In this document: in pieces, positions 1-10,813 of the stretch | Layout: every line of letters starts with the position of its first letter | Numbering within the stretch: the stretch's first letter is position 1 | NCBI GenBank assembly: GCA_028641055.1 | Contig: CM054062.1 | Location: forward strand, 11,612,305-11,676,304 | From: Alopecurus myosuroides | Lineage: Eukaryota; Streptophyta; Magnoliopsida; Poales; Poaceae | Length of the DNA stretch: 64,000 nucleotides | Direction: 5' to 3' | Notes under the pieces: model-generated | The model's input: the letters and a program-made list of their open reading frames with translations, nothing else | Databases searched by the model: none | What the model was told of the DNA's origin: nothing | Position numbers and translations under genes: made by a program

Positions 1-849
1 GGAATTGAAAAGAATTTGGGTGGAAGGGAGCTGGCGGCGGATGGAGGAGGAGAGGGTCTAGGGTTCCTCCTCGGGAGGGGGGGGTTAAAAGGAAGAGGAG
101 GGAAGGAGGGAGCAGGTGGGGGAATCGGTGGAGGGTGACGTCCTCCTCGTGCTCCTGTTCTGTCCGTACGAAGAAGAAGGGGGTAGCGGGCTAGAAAGGA
201 GGAAGGTGGGCTGGCCTGCCTCCCCTTGGGAGTTCTTTTTATTTTTTTCTGTTTACACATTTTTTTTTGTAGGAAAGAAAGAGAGAGAAAAAGAATAAGG
301 TTTTAGGGGTTTTTTATTTTATGAAATAATTTTTATTGAATTACAAAACAGTGAGGTCAAGGTTTGTGAACTTTATTTTCAAAAATTTAAAATGTCAATT
401 TGATTTGAATTTGCTATTTGAATTTCAAATAGGGTTTCACATAGATTTGATTTTTAAAATAAGCAAGTTTTATTCAATAAGCTCAAACAACTATGAAAAA
501 CTTATTGAATTTAAATGTTTGCAAGATTTCAATTTTAAACGACAATTGGAACATGCCAAGTATGAAAGATTTGAATTGAATTTGAACTTGAATTTACCAC
601 TAGGGTGTTAATAAAAGGGGTTTTTATTAACAAGCAATTTAAATAAACCAAATTCAAAACTATTGAAAACAATTTGAGTTGTTTAGCTTGCCATTTTTAA
701 TTGGAAACTTTGGAGATGTTTGAAAGTTTAAATTGGTTTGAACTTTTTAAGTTGTTTTGAAAACAAGGTGCAATGCATATGATGCATCTGATGCAAAGCA
801 AAAAGGAAAACAACCAAATCTAATTGGGGGAAATCCCCCGGGTGTTACA
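1..849 (-). mobile_element. Truncated LTR of an unidentified Gypsy-type retrotransposon
   Basis: The segment ends at 849 with GGGTGTTACA, which on the minus strand is a TGTAACACCC LTR start, typical of chromovirus-like grass LTRs. Read on minus, an AT-rich part of about 550 bp is followed by a GC-rich and polypyrimidine part near 1-290. Element G's LTR has the same layout: AT-rich start, then CT-rich leader. The sequence right of 849 matches host element H (compare 7386-7540), so an insertion edge lies here; ATACA at 850-854 is a candidate TSD. The other end is outside the window. The short ORFs at 116-298 and 336-611 show no recognisable domain. Confidence 0.5.
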
Positions 850-969
850 ATACAGAGGGGTTGCTAAGGGAATAGACAACACCCAGGTGGAAAGCAGACC
901 AAAGAGAACGAAAGAAAATAGGTTGAAAACAGCGAAATAAAAGAGGTTGTCTCCCGGTAGCGCTTTTCT

Positions 970-2253
970 TTAACGCCTTTCAGCTAGGCATAAAAGGGTG
1001 GAATCACGTGGATGCTCACATAAGAAATATGAATTGAAGTAAAACAGAGCATCATGAAGAAAATTTAAAACAAATTTAAGTCTAACCCACTTCCTATGCA
1101 TAGCAATCTTGTGAAGAAATAAATTAAAGAAGCTCAAACTAGAAATCATGGGAAGGTAAAACAAGAGCAACTTCAAAACTTTCAACAAAAAGAGAGGTGT
1201 TTTAGTAACATGAAAATTTCTACAACCATATTTTCCTCTCTAATAATAATTTTCAGTAGCATCGTGAATAAACTCAACAACATAATTATCACATAAAGCA
1301 TGTTTGTCATGGTCTAAAAGCACACAATTCATATCAAGCTAAAAAAAAGTGGGATCAAAATTGATAAACAACTCTTCTTTTTCCCCACTTTTAGCAATAT
1401 CAAAACAAGATAATTGGTTACTCTTAAAAGGTATAGGACACATTATAGCAATGATATTTTAAGTAGCATTATGATTTATAACATCAAATAACAGAGGACC
1501 ATCATCAAGAGAATTATCATAAGATTTATCCAAGTAGCATGGATTATCAGAAATAACAGTAGCAATATCATTCTCACAAGTCTCATTCATAGTAGTGTCA
1601 AGGTCACAAGTATAAAACGTATCAAATAATGTATGAGTTAAAGAGTTACCATCATTGGGAGGTTGACATGGGTAGCTCCATTCTTCCTCCTCTCGATCAT
1701 CACTCTCCTCCTTTTTTTCATCCAATGAGCTTCCAGATTCAACAATTTCTTCTTCCATAGGCTCCTGCAAGGCATTAGTTACTTCCTTAGGTTGTGAGAA
1801 TTTATTAAGATATTCCATTACATAGTAATTAGAATCCTTGTAATTATCAAATCAATATTCAATTATAGCATAAATCTCATATTTATAAGGTGCATCATCA
1901 ATACTTTCAAGTAAATAGGCAATTTTGAATGCACCCTTCCAAGCAATAAATTCTTCAATTTTTTCCACATCATATAATTCATAATTTCCCTTAAAATAAG
2001 AAGATATGATAACATCATCATTATACTCACATTGAAAAGGGAGGTGTTTATACCTCCTACAACAACATGATTTATCAAAGAAATAAGTAACATTATAAGT
2101 AGAGCACAAATTTTTAGCATAGTCATGCAATTTATTAATTTGCTCCCATAAGTGTATCCCATTTTGTGACAATAGGTGTTCCTTATAATATTTTTGTTGT
2201 TCATCTGTGAACCCACATTGCCTATAAGATCTAGTTTCAAAGACATCAAGCAT
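970..2253 (-). pseudogene. Broken ORF of unknown function in the left H internal region
   Basis: Read on minus, one frame runs from ATG at 2253 to TAA at 970 (about 428 codons). In-frame stops lie at 1852 (TGA) and 1459, with others near 1340 and 1240. No gag, protease, RT or integrase motif is visible. The predicted protein has a Cys-rich stretch (CCCRRYKHLPFQC), a long acidic middle (1459-1818) and a hydrophobic stretch near the C-terminus (LLLFYLPMISSLSFFNLFL). It ends in LLCLAERR, the same tail as the protease ORF at 7506. It begins 160 bp from the PBS, so it replaces gag in this unit, which makes the unit non-autonomous. The hydrophobic segments recall the env-like ORF of Athila elements, but that is only a guess. 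Confidence 0.5.
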
Positions 2254-2414
2254 TGATAGCAAGCATGATAAGGCAAAAATAACAACTAAAATAATAACTA
2301 ATTTTTTTGTGTTTTTGATAAAGCGAAGCAAAACAAGACAAAAATAAAAACAAGACAATAAACAAAATAAAGAGGTTGAGAGTGAGAGACTCCCCTTGCC
2401 AGGAGATTTCTTCC

Positions 2415-2432
2415 TCCCCGGCAACGGCGCCA
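2415..2432 (-). promoter_or_regulatory. Primer-binding site, tRNA-Asp type (left H unit)
   Basis: On minus the 18 bases are TGGCGCCGTTGCCGGGGA. This is the PBS characteristic of Athila-type elements and is complementary to the 3' end of plant tRNA-Asp. It is separated from the LTR end by about 11 bases, as in other Triticeae Athila-type elements. The same site recurs at 60339-60356. Confidence 0.85.
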
Positions 2433-2443
2433 GAAAATATCCT

Positions 2444-4028
2444 TGATGCTCGTGATACACACGTTTGTTGGGAGACCCCAAGAGGAGGGTGTGATGAGCA
2501 TAGTGATAGGTATTTCCCCTTAGTTAGGAACCTAGGTTATCAATCCAGTAGGAGAAAGAGGACCTTCAGAAGGTTGATGCCACTGACGGTGGTGCTGGCG
2601 CTTCACTGGTGTTAGCAACAACGTGGAACCGGCACACAAATCAACCAAAATACTTTGCTCCAACGGTACAATGAGGTTGTCAATCTCACCGGTCTTGCTG
2701 AAAACAAAGGTTAGACGTATAGTTTGGAAAACAGTGTATGCTTGCAGAAAGTAAAGAAAGCAGGAAATTGTTGTGGTTGTTTAACAGTGTGGAAAAATGG
2801 ACCGGGGTTCATAGTTTCACTAGTGGTGTATCTCCATAAAAGATAGCATGCTAGGTGAACAAATTACAGCTGGGCAATTGACAAATAAAGGTTGCACCGT
2901 AGTGCACAATATGACATGAAGATTACTATGCTATTTAGTGCGGGCATTACAACAAGATACATAGACCGACATCCATCTGCATCTATGACTAATAATCCAC
3001 CCTCATGTTATCATCCGAATCCCCTCAGGTATTAAGTTGCAAGCAACAGATAATTGAATTAAACAAAGTGTGTAATGTAAGATGATTATGCACGCGGGCA
3101 CTCTCACCGCTGTTTTCTCCCTAATGGCAACAGCACATCCTCCCCCTTCACGTTTCTGTCGCTCGAGCAAGGCAACAAGGAGGCATGAACCCACTATCGA
3201 GCATAAATACTCCCTCTTGGAGTCACTAGCAACTACTTGGCCAGAATAACCACTAGCAACGGAGAGCATGCAAGATCACAAATAACATATGCAAATAAAG
3301 ACTATAATCAACTTGGCATAAGGTGAATATTCATCGGATCCCAGCAAACACATCATAGAGAATTACATAAGATCAATCACGATCATGATATGCAGCTCAC
3401 GAGATCTAAACATGGAGGCATATGAGGAGAAGACAACCATCTAGCTACAGCTATGATCCCGTAGTCCAAGGATGAACTACTCAAGCATCACTCCGGAGGC
3501 AGGCATGGTGATGTAGAAGCCTCCGATGATTATCTCCTCTCCGGCAGGGTGCCGACAACAACTTTAGAACCCCCCTTATCTGGGGTTGACGGTGACGGCG
3601 GCTGCGGAACTTTTTTGGGGATTTTGATCAGGTGTCTTGGGTTTTCCATCTAGGGGTCTTAAATAGGCGAAAGGGCAAAGGCGGTGGCGCTCCAGGGTGC
3701 CCACACCTATAGCTGGCGTGGCCAGAGGGAACGCCACCCTATGGTGTGGCCCCCTGCTGCCCCTCTCTGGCTCCTCTTGGGTCTTCTGGATGCTTCCGGG
3801 GAAAATAGGACTTCCGGGCTTCAAATTTTCCAATTACGAGAATGTTTCCAGAACAACTTTTCTGAAACAAAAAACAACAGAAAATAGGGAACTGGCACTT
3901 GGCATCTTGTTAATAGGTTAGTCCCGGAAAACGTATAAAAATGCTATAAATAAGGGAGAAAACAAGTAGCAATTGACATAATATGATCATGGAGCATCAG
4001 AAATTATATATAGGTTGGATACGTATCA
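2444..4028 (-). repeat. LTR L1 of Athila-type element H (1585 bp)
   Basis: Read on minus, it begins TGATACGTATCC at 4028 and ends in CATCA at 2444, next to the PBS. It aligns with L2 (60366-61621) throughout the shared part at roughly 88-90% identity by eye. It has a PBS on its left and a PPT on its right, so it is the 5' LTR of the left unit and also the 3' LTR of the right unit. Recombination between two related elements would produce this. The ORFs inside it are not real genes. Confidence 0.8.
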
Positions 4029-4043
4029 AGCATCCCCAAGCTT
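4029..4043 (-). promoter_or_regulatory. Polypurine tract of the right H unit
   Basis: On minus, AAGCTTGGGGATGCT lies directly upstream of the LTR start at 4028. This is the usual PPT of Triticeae Athila-type elements and marks L1 as the 3' LTR of the unit lying to the right. Confidence 0.7.
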
Positions 4044-6058
4044 AGTTCCTAGTCGTCCTCGAGTAGGTAAACGATAAAACAATAATTTCTGAGGTCACAT
4101 GCTACTAACATACACTTGATCAATCTAATGTAAAAGCATATGCACGCCGAGATCATAGAACTTCAAACACAAACATGATAAATAGAACTTTAATAATAAA
4201 GCATAGCAATTACTTTGCATCACGAAGAGTGAATCAAATAAAGGATCATGAATAATAATGCAAAGAAAGGTAGACATTTGTTTCAGGTATAGAGAAAGCA
4301 TGGCAAAGTGATATTTCGCTAGTCCTTAAGAGTGGAGCAAAACATAAATGCCAGGGTACCTTCAAAGTTCACGAGGAATACTAGAACAAGTAATTTAAGA
4401 ACAAATAATATCACATTATGAAGTAATTATTGATGTTTATGGGACAAATGCACATAGAACTCAGAATGGCAAAATTGCTCTCTCAACTGTGCATAAAGTT
4501 AGAAGATGGAGACTCAACATAAAAGTAAAAGAAAGGCCCTTCGTGCTAGAGATTTTATTTTATTAAACAGAGGTATTAAAAGTTTGACACTGAGTGTCTA
4601 TATTTTGGGAGATGTATGCTAATGTCAACGAATGGTAAACATAAAATATAGTACTTCACAAGCAAACTGGATTCACAAGAGCAGATCCCATGGTGAAGGA
4701 CGCAACTGGTGTAGAAGGTCATCCCTATTTCTCTTTTGTTTACACAACTATGCTTGACTAATAAATCAGGTGCAAAAATAGTGAAGAGTATTTGTTTGCA
4801 TTAATTTGGGGCTGGGCACCCCGCTGCCAGCTCTTCTATCATTTGGATAAGCGGATGAATCCACTAGTCCAGGGTGTGAAATCCAATCAACAAGTGAGAT
4901 AAAGATTCTCTATTGACGTCCTCATGAGAAAATACAGGAACATAAAGCAAGAGTAATTTTGAAGGTTTTAAAGGTAACACATGAGCAATTTACTTGGAGT
5001 GGCAGTTAAATACCACATGTAGGTAGGTATGGTGTACACAATGGGAAAAAGTTTGGTTTAAGGGATTTTGGATGCACGAGTAGAGCTCATACTCAGTACA
5101 GGTGGAGGCTAGCAAAAGACTGGGAGCGACAAATCAAGAGAGCATAAGAGCCATAATCATGCATAGAGACATAGACATCATTAATTAAAACATAAGCAGT
5201 ATCACAAGTTCAAAAACTAAGTGGTCATGGAGGCTATTCCTGACTGGTTTGTAGTCATAAACATGGTGTGATCATGCGCCAAGTCAACCAAATAAAACAT
5301 TCGAAAGAGAATACAGTATATTGATGCTTTACTATGACAAGAACAACTCATGAATCTTTCAATACATATTAAACACTCTCAGCTATTTAAGGCTATTCAT
5401 GATACTCAATAACCACAAGGCTTTAAAACTAAAATAACATTAGCATGACATGAAAAAGTTCTAGCCACGGTCTATACAAGCTTCTACTAGCACTGATATA
5501 AATTCTACTTCAAGCAGCAGTTTCTTCTCCCAAGAAGCACCATACAAAACATGCTTTAACAAAAATACTCTTTATGATATAGCAAGCAAACATGAGAGTA
5601 CTCAGATAACACTACTAAAATTAACAGCTCTAATAAGAGATGCATGCAAAACAGGAGTTAAATAAATGCAGCAGCTAGACAGAGATTAAGAATACAAAGT
5701 ATTCTCATTAAAAAGCGGAGCGTGTCACTCTCCAATAAAAGAATGCTGGGGTCCAACCAAGATTATTGAAAAAGTAAAAACAAAAACAAACTGAAAACAA
5801 AAATAAAAGACACTCCAAGTAAAGCACATAATATGCGACGAAATAAAAATATAGTTTCACTAGAAGTGACCTGATAATTTGTTGATGAAGAAGGGGATGC
5901 CTTGGGCATCCCCAAGATTAGACGATTGAGTCTTCTTGGAATTTGCTGGGATGTACCACTGGGGCATTCCGAAGCTTAGAATTTTCACTGTTCTTGGTCA
6001 CATCATATCACCCTCTTCTCTTGACCCTTGAAAACTTCCTTCACACCAAACTTCTCAA

Positions 6059-6939
6059 TAGGGGCGGAGGACCCCTTAGGGCAAGGTAGGGCAGCCGCCC
6101 TACCTTGATTTTTGGAAAAAATTCGAGAATATTTAGGCAATTTCATGTATATATACGTGTTTTGCTACATTCTATTGGTTTATGAAGAAAAACAAAGCAA
6201 ACAGAAGCTAATTGGGCCAGTTCTGAGTGGCTTGGACGACCTAGGCCTTGATGCTCACAACGCACAAACGCACCTGGTCCTGGGATCATTTGATCAGCAC
6301 AACCACACGAGATCGCTCGCCCTTCTCGTACCCTCACGCCATTGCGCCGCAAACCGGCGGTCTGCCTCTTTAGCTCGTCTCCTCGCCTCTCCCTTGTTCC
6401 CTCCTCAAGCTCGGCGGATCGCCTCTATGGACACCGACACGGAACAAGTGAAACTTTCCGTTGAAGCTGTACTGGTTGAGATTTCAGAGATTGTCTTTCT
6501 ATTGCAAGCCTAGCCTGAATTATGGTTAAACTTGAAAGTCACATGATGTTTCCTATATTTTACCGTCTCATTTGAGTTGGCATTGATTTTCCAATGGTGA
6601 CGGCAACATTTGAAAGGGCCTTCTTAGCTACTAAGATCATCAAGATCGAGTTAGATAACGAGACGTTCGACGGTTGGATCAATGATTTCATGGTGATCTA
6701 CATGGAGCGAGAGATACCTAAAAAACTTGATCCCGGGAAATTTAAGAAAGAATTTTAGAAGAAAGGTAGAACTTTGCCATTGCCCGTGACTTTTAAACGT
6801 GGCTTCACTGTTGGTAGTTTGTTGGTTCTATTTTGATTGTAATGTTGCTATTACCATTGTACCAAATGATTATTATGTCATTGTTTTCTTTCCCTTAGAA
6901 GTTCGCCCGACCTGATTCTTTTTTCGCCCTCCGCCACAG
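6059..6939 (+). mobile_element. hAT-superfamily DNA transposon remnant (881 bp)
   Basis: An 8-bp TSD flanks it: CTTCTCAA at 6051-6058 and CTTCTCAC at 6940-6947, one mismatch. The ends form an imperfect terminal inverted repeat, TAGGGGCGGAG on the left and CTCCGCCACAG on the right. The 8-bp TSD and a C-terminal hAT transposase fragment inside (6594-6758) identify the superfamily. It is internally deleted and inserted in the H 3' region. The 133-codon ORF at 6112-6513 has no domain I recognise. Confidence 0.75.
6594..6758 (+). pseudogene. hAT transposase C-terminal (dimerisation) fragment
   Basis: A 54-residue open stretch contains ATFERAFLATKIIKIEL, matching the conserved block of the hAT C-terminal dimerisation region (in ZMYM1/TTF-type plant hAT proteins usually T-ERAFSAMK-I). 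It continues with an acidic segment and ends at TAG 6756-6758. All upstream domains (zinc finger, catalytic core) are absent, so it cannot encode an active transposase. It lies between the inverted ends of the 881-bp hAT remnant. Confidence 0.75.
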
Positions 6940-7505
6940 CTTCTCACAATCTTCATTAGCAACGTTAGTGAAATTGAAATAGTAAATTCACATGGTTCAG
7001 TTTCAACACAAGTCTAACACTCAAAATCACATTAGCTACTGTCACAACTTCTTTTAAAACTCTTTTTCTCAAAAGAACACCAAAAGAATGAGATTAAGAT
7101 GCAAATGCAATAAATAGCAGAAATCTGTCAAAACAGAACAGTAGGTAAAGATCGATTTTTTCAAAAATCTTATGTTGCTCAAATAAAAGAGTGGTAAACA
7201 AAGAAAAGTGGTGTATATAATTCAGGATTAAGAACAATAAAACTCAGATCATTTTGAATTTTCTGTGATATTTTACGGAATTAACATTGGATAGCAGAAA
7301 TCTGTTTCCTACGCAGAAATCCGAAATATAGCCTCAACTTTTCACTAGAGGCTTTACTTGGCTCAACAAAAACTCAAAAGAAAAGATACAGCGGGGTTGA
7401 TAAGGAAATAGACAACACCCAGGTGCAAATCACACCAAAGAATACAAAAGAAAACGGGTTGAAAACAGCGAAATAAAACGGGCTGTCTCCCGGTAGCGCT
7501 TTTCT

Positions 7506-8454
7506 TTAACGCCTTTCAGCTAGGCATAAAAGGGAAACTCAAGTATTTTCAAGTGAAGAAGCATCAACATCATATCTTTCTCTAATAATAGAGTCAAAAG
7601 GTAGCTTCATATTCTTTCTAGGAAAGTGTTCCAAACCTTTCTTGAGGGGGAATTGATATTTAATACTCCCCTATTTCATATCAATAATAGCACCAACAGT
7701 TCTAAGAAAAAGGTCTTCCCAAAACAATAGGTCAAGAAGCATTGCATTCAATGTTCATAACAACAATATCAATAGGGACAAGGTTATTGTTAAACATAAT
7801 AAGAACATCATCAATTCTACCAATAAGTTTCTTCTTAGCATTATCAGCAAGATGAACATCCAAATAACATTGTTCCAATGGTGGTAAATCAAGCATATTA
7901 TAAAGCTTTTGAGGCATAACAGAGATACTAGCACCAAGATCACACAAGGAATTACAATAAAAATCATTTACTTTTATCTTAATGGTAGACTCCCAACCAT
8001 CATCTAATTTTCTAGGGATAGATGTCTCAAGTTTCAACTTTTCCTCCCTAACTTTCATGAGAGCATTGGTAATATGTTTAGTAAAGGTCATATTCATGGC
8101 ACTAGAATTGGGACTTCTAGCAAGCTTTTCTAGGAACATAATAACTTCATAGATATTGCAATCATCAAATTCAAAATTATTATCATCAAAATTATTGGGA
8201 CCATTATCTCCCATACCTCTAAAAATTTCAGCAGTTTGAGGCAATTTAGCATGTTTCACCAAAGCAGTAGGGAATTTATTAACACCAATTACTTTACCAT
8301 TGATAGTAGGACGTTTACTAGCACTTGGAGCTTCAGTTTTACTTGTGGTTGTGATAGTGCAAACTCTAGCAATATTATTCTTTTTAGCCAATTCATCTTC
8401 TCTTTCCCACCTAGCACGTAATTCAGCCATCAACCTAACATTATCATCAATTCA
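7506..8454 (-). pseudogene. H aspartic protease region (Athila type), broken
   Basis: The longest open piece (7732-8433) carries the retroviral-type aspartic protease site as NSLCDLGASISVMP; Athila-type proteases use DLGAS. A GRPF-like motif follows just past the stop at 7732. The frame is interrupted by TGA at 8452-8454 and at 7732, a one-base shift near 7708 and further stops before the LCLAERR tail at 7506. In a complete element RT, RNase H and integrase should follow, but the ORF goes directly into the 3' noncoding region. This unit therefore keeps only gag and protease and would depend on enzymes supplied in trans. Confidence 0.75.
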
Positions 8455-8967
8455 AACTGGAATGGCATTGGTTGCAGCAAATGGATTATCTTCAATGGTT
8501 TTAGTTTTAGCAGCCAGTTTATTTATCAAAGAAAATTGTGCTTCTGACAGGGCCAAAATACTAATCTCAGTACTTGAGATTTTACCTTGCAAACTAGAGA
8601 TTTCTCTATTCAGATTTACAGTTCGTTAGCTAATAGTTCTCAACATAGCAGATTTTTCTTCCATAGTTTTAGTAAACAACTTATTTTGTTCATATTGCAT
8701 TTGCATAAAGTTCTTAGTTTCTTTTTCAACTTCTACAATCCTTTCCTCACTAGGCATTCCAGATCTACCATAAGAATAACCACTACCACTATTAGGAGGA
8801 TAGGGCTTATAATTGTTTCCACCAAAATTATTTCTATAAGCATTGTTGTTAAAATTATTATTTCTAATTAAGTTCACATCAACATGCTCTTCTTGAGCAA
8901 CCAAAGAGGCTAAATGAACATTATTAGGAGCAACTTGAGCTTTACCGTTAACAAGCATAGACATAAT
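8455..8967 (-). pseudogene. H gag, C-terminal part
   Basis: This is the third piece of the H gag gene, whose first part is at 59483-60177 and whose 33-bp middle is at 36668-36700. The readable product is Asn-rich (NNNFNNNAYRNNFGGNN), then Tyr/Gly/Pro-rich, followed by a probable coiled coil (EERIVEVEKETKNFMQMQYE). A TAG stop interrupts it at 8626, and the same frame continues towards the protease. Bases 8963-8967 (ATAAT) are the target duplication of element A. The reading frame matches on both sides of both insertions, so they were separate hits in one gag ORF. Confidence 0.8.
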
Positions 8968-9457
8968 TGTCGAATATGCATCTCAACAAGTCCCTCGGGT
9001 GAACTGATAGGGTTTTGATTAGGAGAACATGTAGGCGCTAGTGACAATCGTCGTCTAACAGGGGGACGATTTACCTAGGTTCGGGGCCCTCATAGAGGTA
9101 AAACCCTTACTCCTGCTTCTGTCGATCTATATTATCAATAGATCGGTTACAATAGGGGGATGCTCGGGTCGAGAGTATGATCTCAATCTCAAGGCTTTGG
9201 TGGTGCGGTATTTCTTGGATCCCCCTCTTGGTGGTTCTCCTGGCCTTATATAGGTGGCCAGGTCTCAAACCGTACCAGGGGGGTTACAAATCCTAGCTTA
9301 GGTCGGATACAAGTTTCTTTCTTGACCCGCAAGGTTTTGCGCGTGGGCCTTCGGTTGGGCCTTCTAGAACTGCTGGTGTCACCTTCCCTTGGGCTTAGGT
9401 CTTGGGCCTTGGACCGGGTAGCCTCACCCGATAGGTCCAGGACTCATCCCCTCGTCA
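8968..9457 (-). repeat. Element A 3' LTR (490 bp)
   Basis: It begins TGTCGAATATGC at 8968 and ends CTCGTCA at 9457 on the plus strand. It aligns over its full length with the split LTR 33954-34345 plus 36567-36662 and with D's LTR 61622-62081. It contains TTATATAGG near 9245, a possible TATA-like box. I count roughly 28 differences from the other A LTR. Confidence 0.9.
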
Positions 9458-9470
9458 GTAGCCCCCGAGT
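9458..9470 (-). promoter_or_regulatory. Element A polypurine tract
   Basis: On minus, ACTCGGGGGCTAC abuts the LTR start. The same GGGGGCTAC form occurs before B's 3' LTR (58915-58927) and beside D's LTR. Its position proves that element A is transcribed from the minus strand. Confidence 0.8.
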
Positions 9471-10119
9471 GTTTACTGGATTGAGAATCTGTCGGGTGGA
9501 CACTCAAAGTTCGCCTTGACTTCCTGCGATTGATTGTTTCAATCACTTGATTTTAGAGGGCGTACACCCTGTGCGCGATGCGCTTCTTATACTCGAGCAT
9601 CGAGCAATAAATGTGCCTGTGTACTGGCTGTTTTCGGAAGAGGATGTGGCTCAGTCGCTTGGCTCTCCCAAAAGCTCAGGGCCAATTAATTGCATCTAGG
9701 GCAAAAACGGTTCTGGCCTACACAGACTCGAGACCTCCGACTCAAATCCGATGAGGTGATCGTTGCGACTGGGCCGTGGAGGTCTTATCGAGTCGAACTT
9801 AACCTATAGGGGTACCCGTCGCGTCCGCTAGGATTTTTCTTCGTGTTGTTGACACGGAAATTTGCCGGAGGACGCAGCTTGAGTGTGATTCCGGGCCCAT
9901 AAGAGAGATCTTTGGGTCTTACCTTCGTACTCGAGAGAATACGGCATCCGGATGTGCCTAGTCGGCCGAACAATCCAGGATAAGGATGTGTAAATACATC
10001 GTGTGTTAGAGTGGCAGGAACTGCACACTCGCGAGTATCATCTTGATAGTTTTCGAGTGCGGAGATTTTCCTTTCTTGTTGTACTTATGCAAAAGAGATT
10101 TTGCGTTTGTAATACCTTG

Positions 10120-10434
10120 CCCATACGAAAGAGTTTTCGTGTCTGGAGATTTTACGCGCAAGATGTTTTCGCGCCTTGCTGCACCTATACGAAAGAGATT
10201 TCGTGTGTGGATATTTATGCGAAAGAGTTTTTGATTTTTGTTATTCCCATACGAAAGAAATTTCGTGTCAGGGAACTTATGCGAAAGAGTTTTCGCGTCT
10301 TGATGTGCCTTTATGAAATAAAAATTCGTGTCAGGGAGCTTATGCGAAAGAGTTTTCGCGTCTTGATATGCCCATACGAAAGTAAATTTCGTGTCAGGGA
10401 GCTTATGCGAAAGAGTTTTCGCGTTTGATGAGGT
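10120..10434. repeat. Palindromic tandem array, about five 62-bp units
   Basis: About five units of roughly 62 bp each contain two short inverted repeats, ACGAAAGAAATTTCGT-like and GCGAAAGAGTTTTCGC-like. Unit starts are near 10120, 10185, 10246, 10308 and 10371. A four-unit version lies at the same place in element D (62720-62966). Tandem repeats in the region before the 3' LTR are known for Tat/Ogre elements. Each short palindrome could form a hairpin in RNA on either strand. Confidence 0.8.
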
Positions 10435-10710
10435 ATGCAATGATGTCACTGCGCACTCGTCTGTTCTGACTCCTCCTGATGGGACGTGACGGAGCGAAGC
10501 AGAGCATGATGGCCCACCTTGTCAGCTTTTGACTAGAAACGATAGGTCGCTTCCGGTTTTTCCGTGAGCCACGCGCTGTAAATGCGCACGATCTACTGTA
10601 AAGATCATGGCAGAGGCAACTGTCCACCGCCGCCTCGTTTCCACTTCACAGGTGGCGGCCGCGATGGGCGCCATGTCGCAAGATCTACGGTCCAGATTGG
10701 CCCGGCCTGT

Positions 10711-10720
10711 GCATAAGTAG
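10711..10720 (+). promoter_or_regulatory. Degenerate TATA box of A's antisense gene
   Basis: GCATAAGTAG lies 102 bases before the antisense ATG at 10814. Element D has TATAAGTA at the matching place (63247-63254), 101 bases before its ATG. A's copy has lost one TATA base. No ATG falls between the predicted start of transcription (about 10742) and 10814. Confidence 0.5.
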
Positions 10721-10813
10721 TAATCCTTAGGAGATGGGTAAATCTCCCGGCCATTTGCTCTCCTTCTTCCTCCTCGCGCACATCCCCCGTTCTGCAGACA
10801 CCAAAGAGCTCCA

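Larger units (their letters stand above)
850..2443 (-). mobile_element. Internal region of the left, non-autonomous H unit
   Basis: Bases 850-1010 closely match 7386-7540, the shared 3' end of H-type internal regions, including the LCLAERR ORF tail. The region then holds the broken ORF 970-2253, a leader rich in T and C on the minus strand (2254-2414) and the PBS. It is bounded left by a foreign LTR and right by L1. Nothing else is recognised here. Confidence 0.65.
4044..7505 (-). mobile_element. Long 3' untranslated region of H
   Basis: About 3.5 kb of A-rich (on +) noncoding DNA lies between the protease ORF tail at 7506 and the PPT. No RT, RNase H or integrase similarity is seen in any frame. 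It is interrupted by a hAT remnant at 6059-6939. The end at 7386-7505 matches 850-985. Long 3' noncoding regions are usual for this group. Confidence 0.65.
9471..10813 (-). mobile_element. Element A 3' noncoding region next to the LTR
   Basis: This 1.3-kb stretch has no coding similarity. It matches 62095-63347 of element D closely. It holds a palindromic tandem array (10120-10434) and, on the plus strand, the promoter of the antisense gene with a TATA-like box at 10711-10720. The ORFs across the array merely translate the repeat units. Confidence 0.7.

Noticed and set aside
10120..10434. CRISPR-like array
   Set aside because: Eukaryotic context; units are diverged with no unique spacers and lie inside a retrotransposon 3' region.
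10003..10449. 141- and 147-codon ORFs on both strands over the palindromic array
   Set aside because: The repeated RKSFRV pattern is the translation of the 62-bp units; no start context or domain.
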